From: Mariniphaga anaerophila
Lineage (GTDB): Bacteria > Bacteroidota > Bacteroidia > Bacteroidales > Prolixibacteraceae
DNA length: 64,000 bases
NCBI RefSeq assembly: GCF_900129025.1
Contig: NZ_FQUM01000005.1
Coordinates: 1-64,000, forward strand
Direction of reading: 5' to 3'
Both the position numbers and the translations under genes were made by a program. Shown piece after piece: positions 33,993-41,623 of the stretch. The notes under the pieces are model-generated. The model did no database searches. It worked only from the letters and a program-made list of their open reading frames with translations, and was not told the origin of the DNA. How positions within the stretch are numbered: the stretch's first letter is position 1; each line of letters begins with the position of its first letter.

Positions 33993-34715
33993 CTAACGCA
34001 GCTCAAAATTCTGCCCCAAATAGACTCTTCTAACATCCTCATCATTAGCTAAATCCTGAGCAGAACCGGCTTTCAGAATAGAGCCCTCAAATAATAAATA
34101 AGAGCGATCTGTTATTGAAAGAGTTTCGTGCACGTTATGGTCGGTAATAAGCACCCCAATGTTTTTTTGCTTCAATTTCATCACAATTTGCTGAATATCT
34201 TCCACCGCAATCGGGTCTACTCCGGCAAAAGGTTCATCCAAAAGAATAAATTTCGGGTCGATAGCCAGAGCGCGGGCAATCTCGGTCCGCCGACGCTCTC
34301 CTCCTGAAAGCTGCACACCTTTACTTTTCCGGATATGTTGCAGCCCAAATTCGGTTAGCAACGTTTCTACCTTCTCCCGCTGGTATTCCTTGCTGTATTT
34401 GGTCATTTCCAATACAGCCTTAAGGTTATCTTCAATACTCAGCTTTCTGAAAACCGAAGCTTCCTGAGCCAGGTATCCGATTCCTTTTTGGGCACGTTTA
34501 TAAACGGGAAGCCTTGTTACATCCTCATTATCTATAAAAATCTTTCCGGACAACGGACGAATCAGTCCCACAATCATATAAAAAGAGGTGGTTTTACCGG
34601 CACCATTTGGCCCCAGCAACCCAACTATCTCGCCCTGTTTTACATCGAAGCTAACACCTTTTACAACTGTTCTCTTCCTGTATTTCTTTACAATATTTTC
34701 TGCTCGAAGAATCAT
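33993..34715 (-). CDS. lptB: LPS export ABC transporter ATPase
   Basis: A 240-residue ATPase with Walker [10 protein letters not shown], signature [15 protein letters not shown], Walker [14 protein letters not shown] and H-loop [11 protein letters not shown]. The pattern [18 protein letters not shown] and the C-terminal [19 protein letters not shown] are characteristic of LptB, which powers LPS extraction by LptFG. It lies 30 bases downstream of tatC on the same strand, probably one operon; other Lpt genes are not in the window. Confidence 0.94.
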   Translation of the reverse strand: MILRAENIVKKYRKRTVVKGVSFDVKQGEIVGLLGPNGAGKTTSFYMIVGLIRPLSGKIFIDNEDVTRLPVYKRAQKGIGYLAQEASVFRKLSIEDNLKAVLEMTKYSKEYQREKVETLLTEFGLQHIRKSKGVQLSGGERRRTEIARALAIDPKFILLDEPFAGVDPIAVEDIQQIVMKLKQKNIGVLITDHNVHETLSITDRSYLLFEGSILKAGSAQDLANDEDVRRVYLGQNFELR

Positions 34716-34745
34716 GACAACAAATAACGTAATTTATTGGAAATC

Positions 34746-35630
34746 TTAAATTTCATCCATCTCTTTTTCACGATTTTTAACTACACGCTTCGAAATCAAA
34801 ATCCCTATCTCATAAAGAAAAACCAATGGAAAACAGACCATTACCTGACTAAAAATATCAGGAGGCGTAATAATTGCCGAAAGCAAAAGCATAACTACAT
34901 ACGCGTGCCTCCGGTAGGTTTTCATAAACTGGGGAGTTAAAATACCGACCTTGCTCAAAAAGTAGGAGAATATCGGAATAAGAAAAACAACCCCGGAAGC
35001 AAACGAAATGGAAGTAAGCGTACTTATATATGAACGCGTGTTAATTTGATTGACCACTTCATCGCTTATATTATACGACCCCAAAAAGTGAATGGAAAGA
35101 GGCACAATTAAAAAGTACCCGAACAGCACGCCCAAAAGAAACAGAACAGACGTAAAAAACACTGCCCCGCTGGCGTACTTCTTTTCTTTATCGTAAAGCG
35201 CCGGCTTTATAAACTTCCAGAACTCATAAAAAACAACCGGCGATGCAATTATTAACCCGGCAATTATTGATACCATTATATGCATCATAAACTGATCGGC
35301 CATTTTTATGGCGATTAAGTTCAAATGGCGCTGGTTAATTTTCAAGGCATCGGTGCCTAACAGCTCTCCCAGCTTTTCAAACATCCGGTTGGTCCAGAAT
35401 TCAGGATTTTTAGGAGCAAGAATTACGTTGTCGAAAATAAACCCCTTCATTATAAAAGCAACCACTGCAAATACCATTATAGCCAATGCAGATCGTATAA
35501 TATGCCACCGCAGTTCTTCCAGGTGTTCCAAAAACGACATTTCTGCATACTCGCCTTTTATGTCTTTTTTCCTTCTGCCTCTCTTTTTCTTTCCGCTTTG
35601 CACTTCTTTGTTTGTATCTTCGCTCATCAA
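34746..35630 (-). CDS. tatC: Sec-independent protein translocase TatC
   Basis: A 294-residue inner-membrane protein with six helices. The N-terminal cytoplasmic signature MSFLEHLEELRWHIIRS, the periplasmic loop before helix 3 and SAIITPPDIFSQVMVCFPL identify TatC, the receptor for twin-arginine signal peptides. The N-terminus carries an extra Lys/Arg-rich tract (KKKRGRRKKD). Tat substrates in this window include the aldo/keto reductase at 14.7 kb and the Gfo/Idh oxidoreductase at 62.5 kb. tatA is not nearby. Confidence 0.95.
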   Translation of the reverse strand: MMSEDTNKEVQSGKKKRGRRKKDIKGEYAEMSFLEHLEELRWHIIRSALAIMVFAVVAFIMKGFIFDNVILAPKNPEFWTNRMFEKLGELLGTDALKINQRHLNLIAIKMADQFMMHIMVSIIAGLIIASPVVFYEFWKFIKPALYDKEKKYASGAVFFTSVLFLLGVLFGYFLIVPLSIHFLGSYNISDEVVNQINTRSYISTLTSISFASGVVFLIPIFSYFLSKVGILTPQFMKTYRRHAYVVMLLLSAIITPPDIFSQVMVCFPLVFLYEIGILISKRVVKNREKEMDEI

Positions 35631-35652
35631 TCCTGATTTTAAAAAAACTCCA

Positions 35653-35660
35653 CAAATATA
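35653..35660 (-). promoter_or_regulatory. -7-like element upstream of tatC
   Basis: Minus strand TATATTTG, a perfect TAnnTTTG match 22 bases before the start codon. No TTTG is found at the expected -33 distance. Confidence 0.42.
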
Positions 35661-35813
35661 AATACTTCCTGCTATTCATCTGTTTTCCGTCTATCAATAT
35701 TTAAATGATTGCTATTAAATCACAAAAAAAGCAAAAATGTATTGCCATTTTTCTTACTTTTAATAATTTAGGAATCCCATAAAAAAAAGAAGGAAGTTAG
35801 GGAGAAGAGTTTT

Positions 35814-37997
35814 ATGAATAAAAGTGTTTCATTAACCGAGCACCTGCAGCATTTTTTTGGATTCGACCGATTTAAAGGTCAGCAGGAAGAAGCGGTCAAA
35901 AGTGTTATGGACGGCAAAAATACTTTTGTATTGATGCCTACAGGTGGTGGAAAATCGTTGATTTACCAATTGCCGGCTCTTTTACTTGAGGGAACTGCAA
36001 TAGTTATTTCCCCTCTTATTGCTTTAATGAAGAACCAGGTGGATTCCATCAGAGGGATGCAAGCTGAAGACAATGTGGCACATTTTCTCAATTCGTCTTT
36101 ATCGAAAGCCGCCATCAGCGAAGTAAAAAACGATGTATTGGAAGGCCGCACAAAGTTGCTGTACGTTGCCCCCGAGTCTCTCACAAAAGAAGAGAACATT
36201 GAATTTCTGAAAAACGTAAAAATATCGTTTTACGCGATAGATGAGGCACATTGTATTTCTGAATGGGGGCACGATTTCCGCCCGGAATACAGACGCATCA
36301 AACCCATCGTAGAAGAAATAGGCAAAGCTCCGGTAGTTGCGCTAACTGCAACAGCTACGGCAAAGGTTCAGCACGACATTCAGAAGAACCTGGGAATTCT
36401 CGACGCTCAGGTATTTAAAGCTTCGTTTAACCGGCCAAACCTCTACTACGAAGTGAGGCCAAAAGTAAAACCTGAAGCCCAGATTATTAAGTTCATCAAA
36501 CAAAACGAAGGGAAGTCTGGCATTATATATTGCCTCAGCCGAAAAAAAGTTGAAGAGATTGCCGAAACCCTTCAAGTGAATGGAATAAAAGCACTCCCAT
36601 ACCATGCCGGGATGGACGCTGCAACCCGTTCGGGAAATCAGGATAAATTTCTGATGGAAGAAGTGGACGTAATTGTTGCAACCATTGCTTTCGGAATGGG
36701 GATAGACAAGCCCGACGTTCGCTTTGTTATTCATTACGATATTCCCAAGAGCCTGGAAGGATACTACCAGGAAACAGGGCGTGCCGGGCGCGACGGAGGA
36801 GAAGGACAATGCATTACTTTTTACAGCTATAAAGACATACAAAAGCTGGAGAAATTTATGCACGGCAAGCCGGTTGCCGAACAAGAAATTGGAAAACAGC
36901 TTTTGCTGGACACGGTGTCCTACGCCGAATCGGCCATTTGCCGCAGAATTATTCTGCTGCATTATTTTGGCGAAACCTTCCCGGGGAACTGCGGAAATTG
37001 CGACAATTGCCTCAATCCGAAAGAACAAGGCGAAGCAAAAGACGAAGTTGTAAGAGCATTAAAAGCCATTTTAGAGGTAAACGAAAAATACAAAGGCGAA
37101 CACATTTCCAACATTCTTATCGGAAATAAAACCGCAGCAGTAAAATCGTTTAAACATTATAAACTAAAAGCATTCGGCTCCGGTAAAGATCACGACGAAC
37201 GCTACTGGAATGCCGTATTCAGGCAATCGATGATAAAAGGCCTGATAAATAAAGACATCGAGAATTACGGAACGCTAAAAGTTACACCACAAGGGCACGA
37301 GTTTTTGGAAAACCCGACCAGTTTTATGCTGGTAAAAAACCACGACTACGAGGAAGAAGAAGAATCTGCGGCAGCATCCGGAGCACCTTCGGGAGCCACG
37401 GGTGGAGACCCGGCATTATTTGGCATGCTGAAAGATTTACGTAAGAAAGTTGCCAAGCGGAAAAATCTGCCCCCGTTCGTTATTTTTCAGGACCCGTCAC
37501 TTGCCGACATGTCAATCCAGTACCCGGTGTCCATTGACGAGCTCCAGAAAATACAAGGAGTTGGCCAAGGGAAAGCACGCCGGTACGGAAAAGAATTTGT
37601 TGAGCTCATAAAAAAATACGTTGAAGAAAACGAGATAGAACGCCCCGATGATTTTGTTGTCAGAACCGTTGCCAACAAGTCAAAAATGAAAGTTTTCATC
37701 ATTCAAAGCATCGACCGGAAGATTCCTTTTGAAGACATTGCCGATTCCAAAGGGGTAACCTTAAAAGAGGTTATTTCTGAAGTAGAAGCAATTGTGCACT
37801 CCGGAACCAAACTGAATATTGACTATTACGTAAACGACGTGCTTGACGACGAGCACCAGGAAGAAGTATTTGATTATTTCAGAGAAGCAGAGGATGATTC
37901 AGTTGAGAAAGCGCTAGACGATCTCGGGGAAGATGAATACTCGGAAGAAGACATCAGGCTGATGCGTATAAAATTTCTCTCCGACATGGGCAACTAA
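35814..37997 (+). CDS. recQ: ATP-dependent DNA helicase RecQ
   Basis: A 727-residue 3'-5' helicase. Walker A is MPTGGGKSL (42-49), followed by the DEAH box DEAHCISEWGHDFRPEY with the RecQ aromatic loop, and motif VI QETGRAGRDG. The RecQ zinc site is C-R-R...NCGNCDNC (~377-401), a winged helix follows (~405-510), and an HRDC domain lies at ~530-610 (FVIFQDPSLADMSIQYPVS). The C-terminal ~110 residues are acidic (DDSVEKALDDLGEDEYSEED) and extend beyond E. coli RecQ, a feature shared by Bacteroidota forms. Role: recombination and fork repair. Confidence 0.95.
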   Translation: MNKSVSLTEHLQHFFGFDRFKGQQEEAVKSVMDGKNTFVLMPTGGGKSLIYQLPALLLEGTAIVISPLIALMKNQVDSIRGMQAEDNVAHFLNSSLSKAAISEVKNDVLEGRTKLLYVAPESLTKEENIEFLKNVKISFYAIDEAHCISEWGHDFRPEYRRIKPIVEEIGKAPVVALTATATAKVQHDIQKNLGILDAQVFKASFNRPNLYYEVRPKVKPEAQIIKFIKQNEGKSGIIYCLSRKKVEEIAETLQVNGIKALPYHAGMDAATRSGNQDKFLMEEVDVIVATIAFGMGIDKPDVRFVIHYDIPKSLEGYYQETGRAGRDGGEGQCITFYSYKDIQKLEKFMHGKPVAEQEIGKQLLLDTVSYAESAICRRIILLHYFGETFPGNCGNCDNCLNPKEQGEAKDEVVRALKAILEVNEKYKGEHISNILIGNKTAAVKSFKHYKLKAFGSGKDHDERYWNAVFRQSMIKGLINKDIENYGTLKVTPQGHEFLENPTSFMLVKNHDYEEEEESAAASGAPSGATGGDPALFGMLKDLRKKVAKRKNLPPFVIFQDPSLADMSIQYPVSIDELQKIQGVGQGKARRYGKEFVELIKKYVEENEIERPDDFVVRTVANKSKMKVFIIQSIDRKIPFEDIADSKGVTLKEVISEVEAIVHSGTKLNIDYYVNDVLDDEHQEEVFDYFREAEDDSVEKALDDLGEDEYSEEDIRLMRIKFLSDMGN

Positions 37998-38044
37998 ACG
38001 CAATTTTCAATTTCGCCGGCAATTTCCCATAATCTGAAAAATAT

Positions 38045-38052
38045 TAACTTTG
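38045..38052 (+). promoter_or_regulatory. -7-like element upstream of ahcY
   Basis: TAACTTTG followed by C, a TAnnTTTG match 36 bases before the ahcY start. No TTTG lies at the standard upstream spacing. No SAM or SAH riboswitch is visible in the 91-bp gap after recQ. Confidence 0.45.
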
Positions 38053-38088
38053 CACCTCTTTTTTAAACAATTAAAAGAATTAAAACAG

Positions 38089-39507
38089 ATGAGCATAGCT
38101 GTAAATGAAAAACTAGAATACAAAGTTGCCGACATTAAACTGGCAGATTTCGGCAGGAAAGAAATTGAGATTGCAGAAAAGGAAATGCCAGGGCTAATGT
38201 CAATTCGCAAAAAATTTGGACCCGAAAAACCGCTAAAAGGGGCAAGGGTAATGGGAAGCCTGCACATGACAATACAAACTGCAGTGCTGATTGAAACCCT
38301 TGTAGAACTGGGCGCGGAGGTTCGCTGGGCCAGTTGCAACATTTTTTCCACGCAGGATCATGCGGCCGCTGCAATTGCCGAAGCCGGAGTTCCCGTTTTT
38401 GCATGGAAAGGCGAAACACTCGAAGAGTACTGGTGGTGCACCGCACAGGCGCTTAACTTTGGCGACGGGAAAGGGCCGCACCTTATTGTTGACGACGGTG
38501 GTGACGCTACACTGATGATCCATCGGGGATACGACGCAGAAAACGACGCTGCAATTCTTGACCTCCCCGCAGAAGGAGAAGATGAAGACGAGTTAAACAA
38601 AGCACTGAAAAATATTCTGAAAGAAACTCCCACACGCTGGCACGATGCAGTAAAAGAACTAAAAGGAGCTTCAGAAGAAACAACAACCGGCGTCCATCGT
38701 CTGTACCAAATGAAAGACGAAGGGAAATTGCTTTTTCCGGCAATAAACGTCAACGACTCGGTTACCAAATCAAAATTCGACAACTTGTACGGATGCCGCG
38801 AATCGCTGGCTGACGGCATAAAACGTGCAACCGATGTGATGATTGCCGGCAAAGTTGTAGTAGTGGCAGGTTACGGCGACGTAGGGAAAGGCTGTGCAAA
38901 ATCGATGCGTGGATATGGCGCAAGGGTTATTGTTACTGAAATTGACCCCATTTGCGCACTGCAGGCTTCTATGGAAGGATTCGAAGTAAAACCCATGGAA
39001 GATGCACTTGACGAAGGCAACATTTTTGTAACCACAACCGGAAACAGAGATGTAATTACTGCCGACCACATGTCTAAAATGAAAGACCAGGCCATTGTTT
39101 GCAACATAGGCCATTTCGATAATGAAATTCAGGTTGCCAAGCTGCATAAATGGAAGGGAATTAAAAAGCTCAACATAAAACCGCAGGTAGACAAGTTTAC
39201 TTTTGAAGACGGACACAGCATCTTTTTGCTGGCTGAAGGCCGTTTGGTAAATCTGGGCTGCGCAACCGGACACCCGTCTTTTGTAATGAGCAATTCGTTT
39301 ACCAACCAGTCGCTGGCACAAATTGATCTTTGGCAAAACGATTACGAAGTAGATGTGTACAGACTGCCAAAAAAACTTGACGAAGAAGTAGCCCGGCTTC
39401 ATCTCGAACAACTGGGAGTAAAACTCACCACGCTTTCAGATGAACAGGCGCAATATCTTGGAGTACCAAAAGAAGGTCCGTATAAACCGGAACATTACAG
39501 GTACTAA
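38089..39507 (+). CDS. ahcY: adenosylhomocysteinase
   Basis: A 472-residue NAD-dependent enzyme that splits S-adenosylhomocysteine into adenosine and homocysteine, recycling the product of methyltransferases. Visible are the first-half catalytic region ([16 protein letters not shown]), the signature [21 protein letters not shown] with active-site Lys and Asp, the Rossmann motif [13 protein letters not shown] and the C-terminal YKPEHYRY, in which Lys and Tyr reach the neighbouring subunit. It is the long bacterial type with an extra ~40-residue segment ([16 protein letters not shown]). Start chosen at ATG before SIAVNEKL; a 13-codon extension is possible. Confidence 0.96.
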   Translation: MSIAVNEKLEYKVADIKLADFGRKEIEIAEKEMPGLMSIRKKFGPEKPLKGARVMGSLHMTIQTAVLIETLVELGAEVRWASCNIFSTQDHAAAAIAEAGVPVFAWKGETLEEYWWCTAQALNFGDGKGPHLIVDDGGDATLMIHRGYDAENDAAILDLPAEGEDEDELNKALKNILKETPTRWHDAVKELKGASEETTTGVHRLYQMKDEGKLLFPAINVNDSVTKSKFDNLYGCRESLADGIKRATDVMIAGKVVVVAGYGDVGKGCAKSMRGYGARVIVTEIDPICALQASMEGFEVKPMEDALDEGNIFVTTTGNRDVITADHMSKMKDQAIVCNIGHFDNEIQVAKLHKWKGIKKLNIKPQVDKFTFEDGHSIFLLAEGRLVNLGCATGHPSFVMSNSFTNQSLAQIDLWQNDYEVDVYRLPKKLDEEVARLHLEQLGVKLTTLSDEQAQYLGVPKEGPYKPEHYRY

Positions 39508-39530
39508 TCGAAGAAATTAAATACCATATA

Positions 39531-39564
39531 AAAACGGGGTCTTTTCCAAAAGGCTCCGTTTTTA
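39531..39564. terminator. bidirectional intrinsic terminator
   Basis: AAAACGGGGTCTTTT, loop CC, AAAAGGCTCCGTTTTT: a 15-bp stem with two G-T pairs. It ends ahcY and can serve the convergent lipoprotein gene, whose stop codon lies in its right edge. Confidence 0.88.
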
Positions 39565-39996
39565 GTTATATACCCTGAGGGTAAAACTATTCATTATAGA
39601 AACATGATACTGCTTTAGCGGCAATGTAGCCGGCGACTTTGTCGGATACGCGCCGCTTATCAATACAAACTCAGATTCACAACAAGGGCAGGTAGCCAGC
39701 ACCCCGTCGTTTTTCACAATACAACTGCGGCCGGCTTCATAAGTACAGGTGGCATCAAACGCATACCACGACCCCGGCATTTCACAATAAACAATTACAC
39801 CGCCGTAACCAACATTTGGGAAATAAACCGAATTTCCCGATACATTCAATTCATTCACGATATTCAGGTTAACCGTAAACGACACATAAACGTCAGGTAT
39901 TGGCGAATCATTTATTTTATCGCAAGAAGGTGAAAAGAGTGCGAGAAAAAGGAAAAAGAGGAAATACTTCAAACATTTTAAAACCACCTGCTGCAT
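39562..39996 (-). CDS. Rieske-fold-like lipoprotein with altered cluster ligands
   Basis: A 144-residue protein with a hydrophobic signal ending FSPSC, a non-canonical lipobox that Bacteroidota tolerate. The C-terminal half resembles a Rieske domain: FDATCTYE (box I position) and CPCCESEFVL (box II position), followed by PLKQYHVS. In true Rieske proteins the ligands are C-x-H and C-x-x-H; here the His positions are Tyr and Cys. It is therefore unlikely to hold a normal 2Fe-2S cluster and may bind zinc or nothing. Function unknown. Confidence 0.7.
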   Translation of the reverse strand: MQQVVLKCLKYFLFFLFLALFSPSCDKINDSPIPDVYVSFTVNLNIVNELNVSGNSVYFPNVGYGGVIVYCEMPGSWYAFDATCTYEAGRSCIVKNDGVLATCPCCESEFVLISGAYPTKSPATLPLKQYHVSIMNSFTLRVYN

Positions 39997-40058
39997 TTTT
40001 CTTATTTTTACTACAAACTTAAAGGTAAATATTTTATTGCCTCAAAAGTGCAAAGAAA

Positions 40059-40445
40059 ATGGATGATATTGTAGTTTTAATATTAACACTAATATTTATT
40101 GCCGCCGGAATATTTGGCCAGGCAAAAAAGAAAAGGGTGGCTCCACAACCCGAAGTAAAAAACGTGCCCGAGCAGGACGATTTTTGGGAGATGCTCGATG
40201 ACGAATGGAAAAAAACGAAACAGGCAGATATAAACACACCTCAAAAACCGAATTCTGAAGATTTAAAAAAGAATTTGAGGAAGGAATATCAGTTCAACGC
40301 AAAAACAGAAGGAGAAAGAATTGCACAAAAAATGCCTGTGGAGAAAATCAAAACGAACGAAAAATTGAGTGCAGTTAAAAGCGGTCGGTTTTCGTTGAGA
40401 GACGCTGTGGTGTACAGCGAAATCCTCAATCGGAAATACACCTAG
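40059..40445 (+). CDS. small single-helix membrane protein, unknown function
   Basis: A 128-residue protein with an N-terminal transmembrane helix (VVLILTLIFIAAGIFG). A hydrophilic, Lys/Glu-rich and probably disordered middle follows, and a conserved-looking C-terminus FSLRDAVVYSEILNRKY. I recall similar tails in proteins of related bacteria, without a function. It sits between two unrelated transcription units. Confidence 0.72.
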   Translation: MDDIVVLILTLIFIAAGIFGQAKKKRVAPQPEVKNVPEQDDFWEMLDDEWKKTKQADINTPQKPNSEDLKKNLRKEYQFNAKTEGERIAQKMPVEKIKTNEKLSAVKSGRFSLRDAVVYSEILNRKYT

Positions 40446-40485
40446 CAACTCTTAAATAGTTCATTTTTAATAATCTTTATTAAAG

Positions 40486-40519
40486 TTGTTTTTAATATCA
40501 GGGAAATTATATACTTTTG
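40486..40519 (+). promoter_or_regulatory. promoter of greA
   Basis: TTG (40486-40488) and TACTTTTG (40512-40519), the latter an exact TAnnTTTG. Spacing is 23 bases, a little long. Expected start of transcription is near 40525, right at the base of the leader hairpin. Confidence 0.6.
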
Positions 40520-40523
40520 CCAA

Positions 40524-40562
40524 AAGGAAGAGTTCCGGAAATCCGGAATTCTTTCTCTTTTT
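40524..40562 (+). promoter_or_regulatory. greA leader hairpin with T-rich tail
   Basis: AAGGAAGAGTTCCGG, 4-base loop, CCGGAATTCTTTC then TCTTTTT. About 13 pairs including two G-T, starting where transcription should begin and ending about 30 bases before the greA start. It looks like an intrinsic terminator or attenuator, or a protective 5' hairpin. Confidence 0.6.
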
Positions 40563-40595
40563 ATATAGCTCAAAGTAAATGAGGAGGAAATTAAT

Positions 40596-41069
40596 ATGTC
40601 ACAAGTTACATACTTAACAAAAGAAGGATTAGAAAAGATAAAAAAAGATCTGGAAAGACTTATCAATATTGAACGTCCTGCAATTTCAAAACAGATTGGA
40701 GAAGCCATTGAAAAAGGCGATATCTCTGAAAATGCAGAATACGATGCTGCTAAAGACGCCCAGGGAATGCTGGAGGCAAAAATTGCCGGGCTGCAGTCAA
40801 AAATCGCCAGTGCGCGCATTTTAGACGAGTCGAGAATTGACACCTCGCAGGTGCAGATTTTGAATAAAGTAAAAATCAAAAACAAAAAAAACAATGCCAC
40901 CATGCAGTACACAATTGTACCCGAAGGTGAAGCAAACCTGAAAGAAGGAAAAATTTCGGCAACCACGCCTATAGCAAAAGGGCTAATGGGCAAAAAAGTT
41001 GGCGATGTAGTTGAAATAACAGTACCATCCGGCCTGATTCCGTTTGAAATTGTTGAAATCTCAATCTAA
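40596..41069 (+). CDS. greA: transcription elongation factor GreA
   Basis: A 157-residue factor that enters the RNA polymerase secondary channel and triggers cleavage of backtracked transcripts. The N-terminal coiled coil (~1-75) includes the tip acidic residues in ENAEYDAAKDAQG. The C-terminal FKBP-like domain holds TIVPEGEANLKEGKIS and PIAKGLMGKKVGD. An AGGAGG-like ribosome site (GAGGAGG at 40579-40585) precedes the ATG, unusual for this genome. Eight bases separate it from the HIT gene, so they form an operon. Confidence 0.97.
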   Translation: MSQVTYLTKEGLEKIKKDLERLINIERPAISKQIGEAIEKGDISENAEYDAAKDAQGMLEAKIAGLQSKIASARILDESRIDTSQVQILNKVKIKNKKNNATMQYTIVPEGEANLKEGKISATTPIAKGLMGKKVGDVVEITVPSGLIPFEIVEISI

Positions 41070-41077
41070 TTAACACC

Positions 41078-41470
41078 ATGGCAAGCATTTTTTCGAAAAT
41101 AGTAAATGGAGAAATCCCGGCCTACAAAGTGGCTGAAGATGATAACTACCTGGCATTTCTGGATATTTCTCCGGTTGCCAAAGGACACACACTGGTGATT
41201 CCCAAAAAAGAAGTGGATTATCTTTTCGACCTCGACGACGATTTGTACACCGGACTTCAGCTGTTTGCGAAAAAAGTAGCAGTCGGGCTAAAAAAAGCAA
41301 TCCCCTGCATTAAAGTCGGTGTGCTGGTTTTAGGACTTGAAGTACCGCATGCACACATTCACTTAATTCCCATGCAAAGCGAAGCCGACGTACTCAATTT
41401 TTCGAACAAACTAAGTTTAAGCCGGGAAGATTTTGAAGAAATAAGGGATAAAATTTCCAAAGAAATATAA
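41078..41470 (+). CDS. HIT family nucleotide hydrolase/transferase
   Basis: A 130-residue protein of the HINT branch with the histidine triad HAHIH (91-95) in VPHAHIHLIPM, and the N-terminal SIFSKIVNGEIPAYKV. Such proteins hydrolyse nucleoside phosphoramidates or related AMP conjugates. It follows greA after 8 bases. A terminator lies 26 bases behind. Confidence 0.93.
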   Translation: MASIFSKIVNGEIPAYKVAEDDNYLAFLDISPVAKGHTLVIPKKEVDYLFDLDDDLYTGLQLFAKKVAVGLKKAIPCIKVGVLVLGLEVPHAHIHLIPMQSEADVLNFSNKLSLSREDFEEIRDKISKEI

Positions 41471-41495
41471 CAGTTTAATAAACTGATCGTTACTG

Positions 41496-41526
41496 AAAAA
41501 CCTGGCAAAAACGCCGGGTTTTTTTA
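41496..41526 (+). terminator. intrinsic terminator after HIT gene
   Basis: AAAACCTGGC, loop AAAAAC, GCCGGGTTTTTTT; a 7-bp GC-rich stem with one G-T pair, extended by A/T pairs. Confidence 0.88.
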
Positions 41527-41623
41527 TTTCAGTTTTTATTAACAACGCCCATTCGCCCCTTCAAAATATTTAACTTTATGCAACTTTTTAAAAGTTGTTT
41601 CATTTGACAAAACACGAAAAAAA

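Noticed and set aside
36342-37028. 228-codon minus-strand frame inside recQ
   Set aside because: Lies entirely antisense to the helicase core, with no motifs.
37998-38088. Possible SAM/SAH riboswitch before ahcY
   Set aside because: The gap is only 91 bases and shows no conserved core or paired architecture; only a -7-like element is visible.
38770-39411. 213-codon minus-strand frame inside ahcY
   Set aside because: Antisense shadow of a highly conserved gene.
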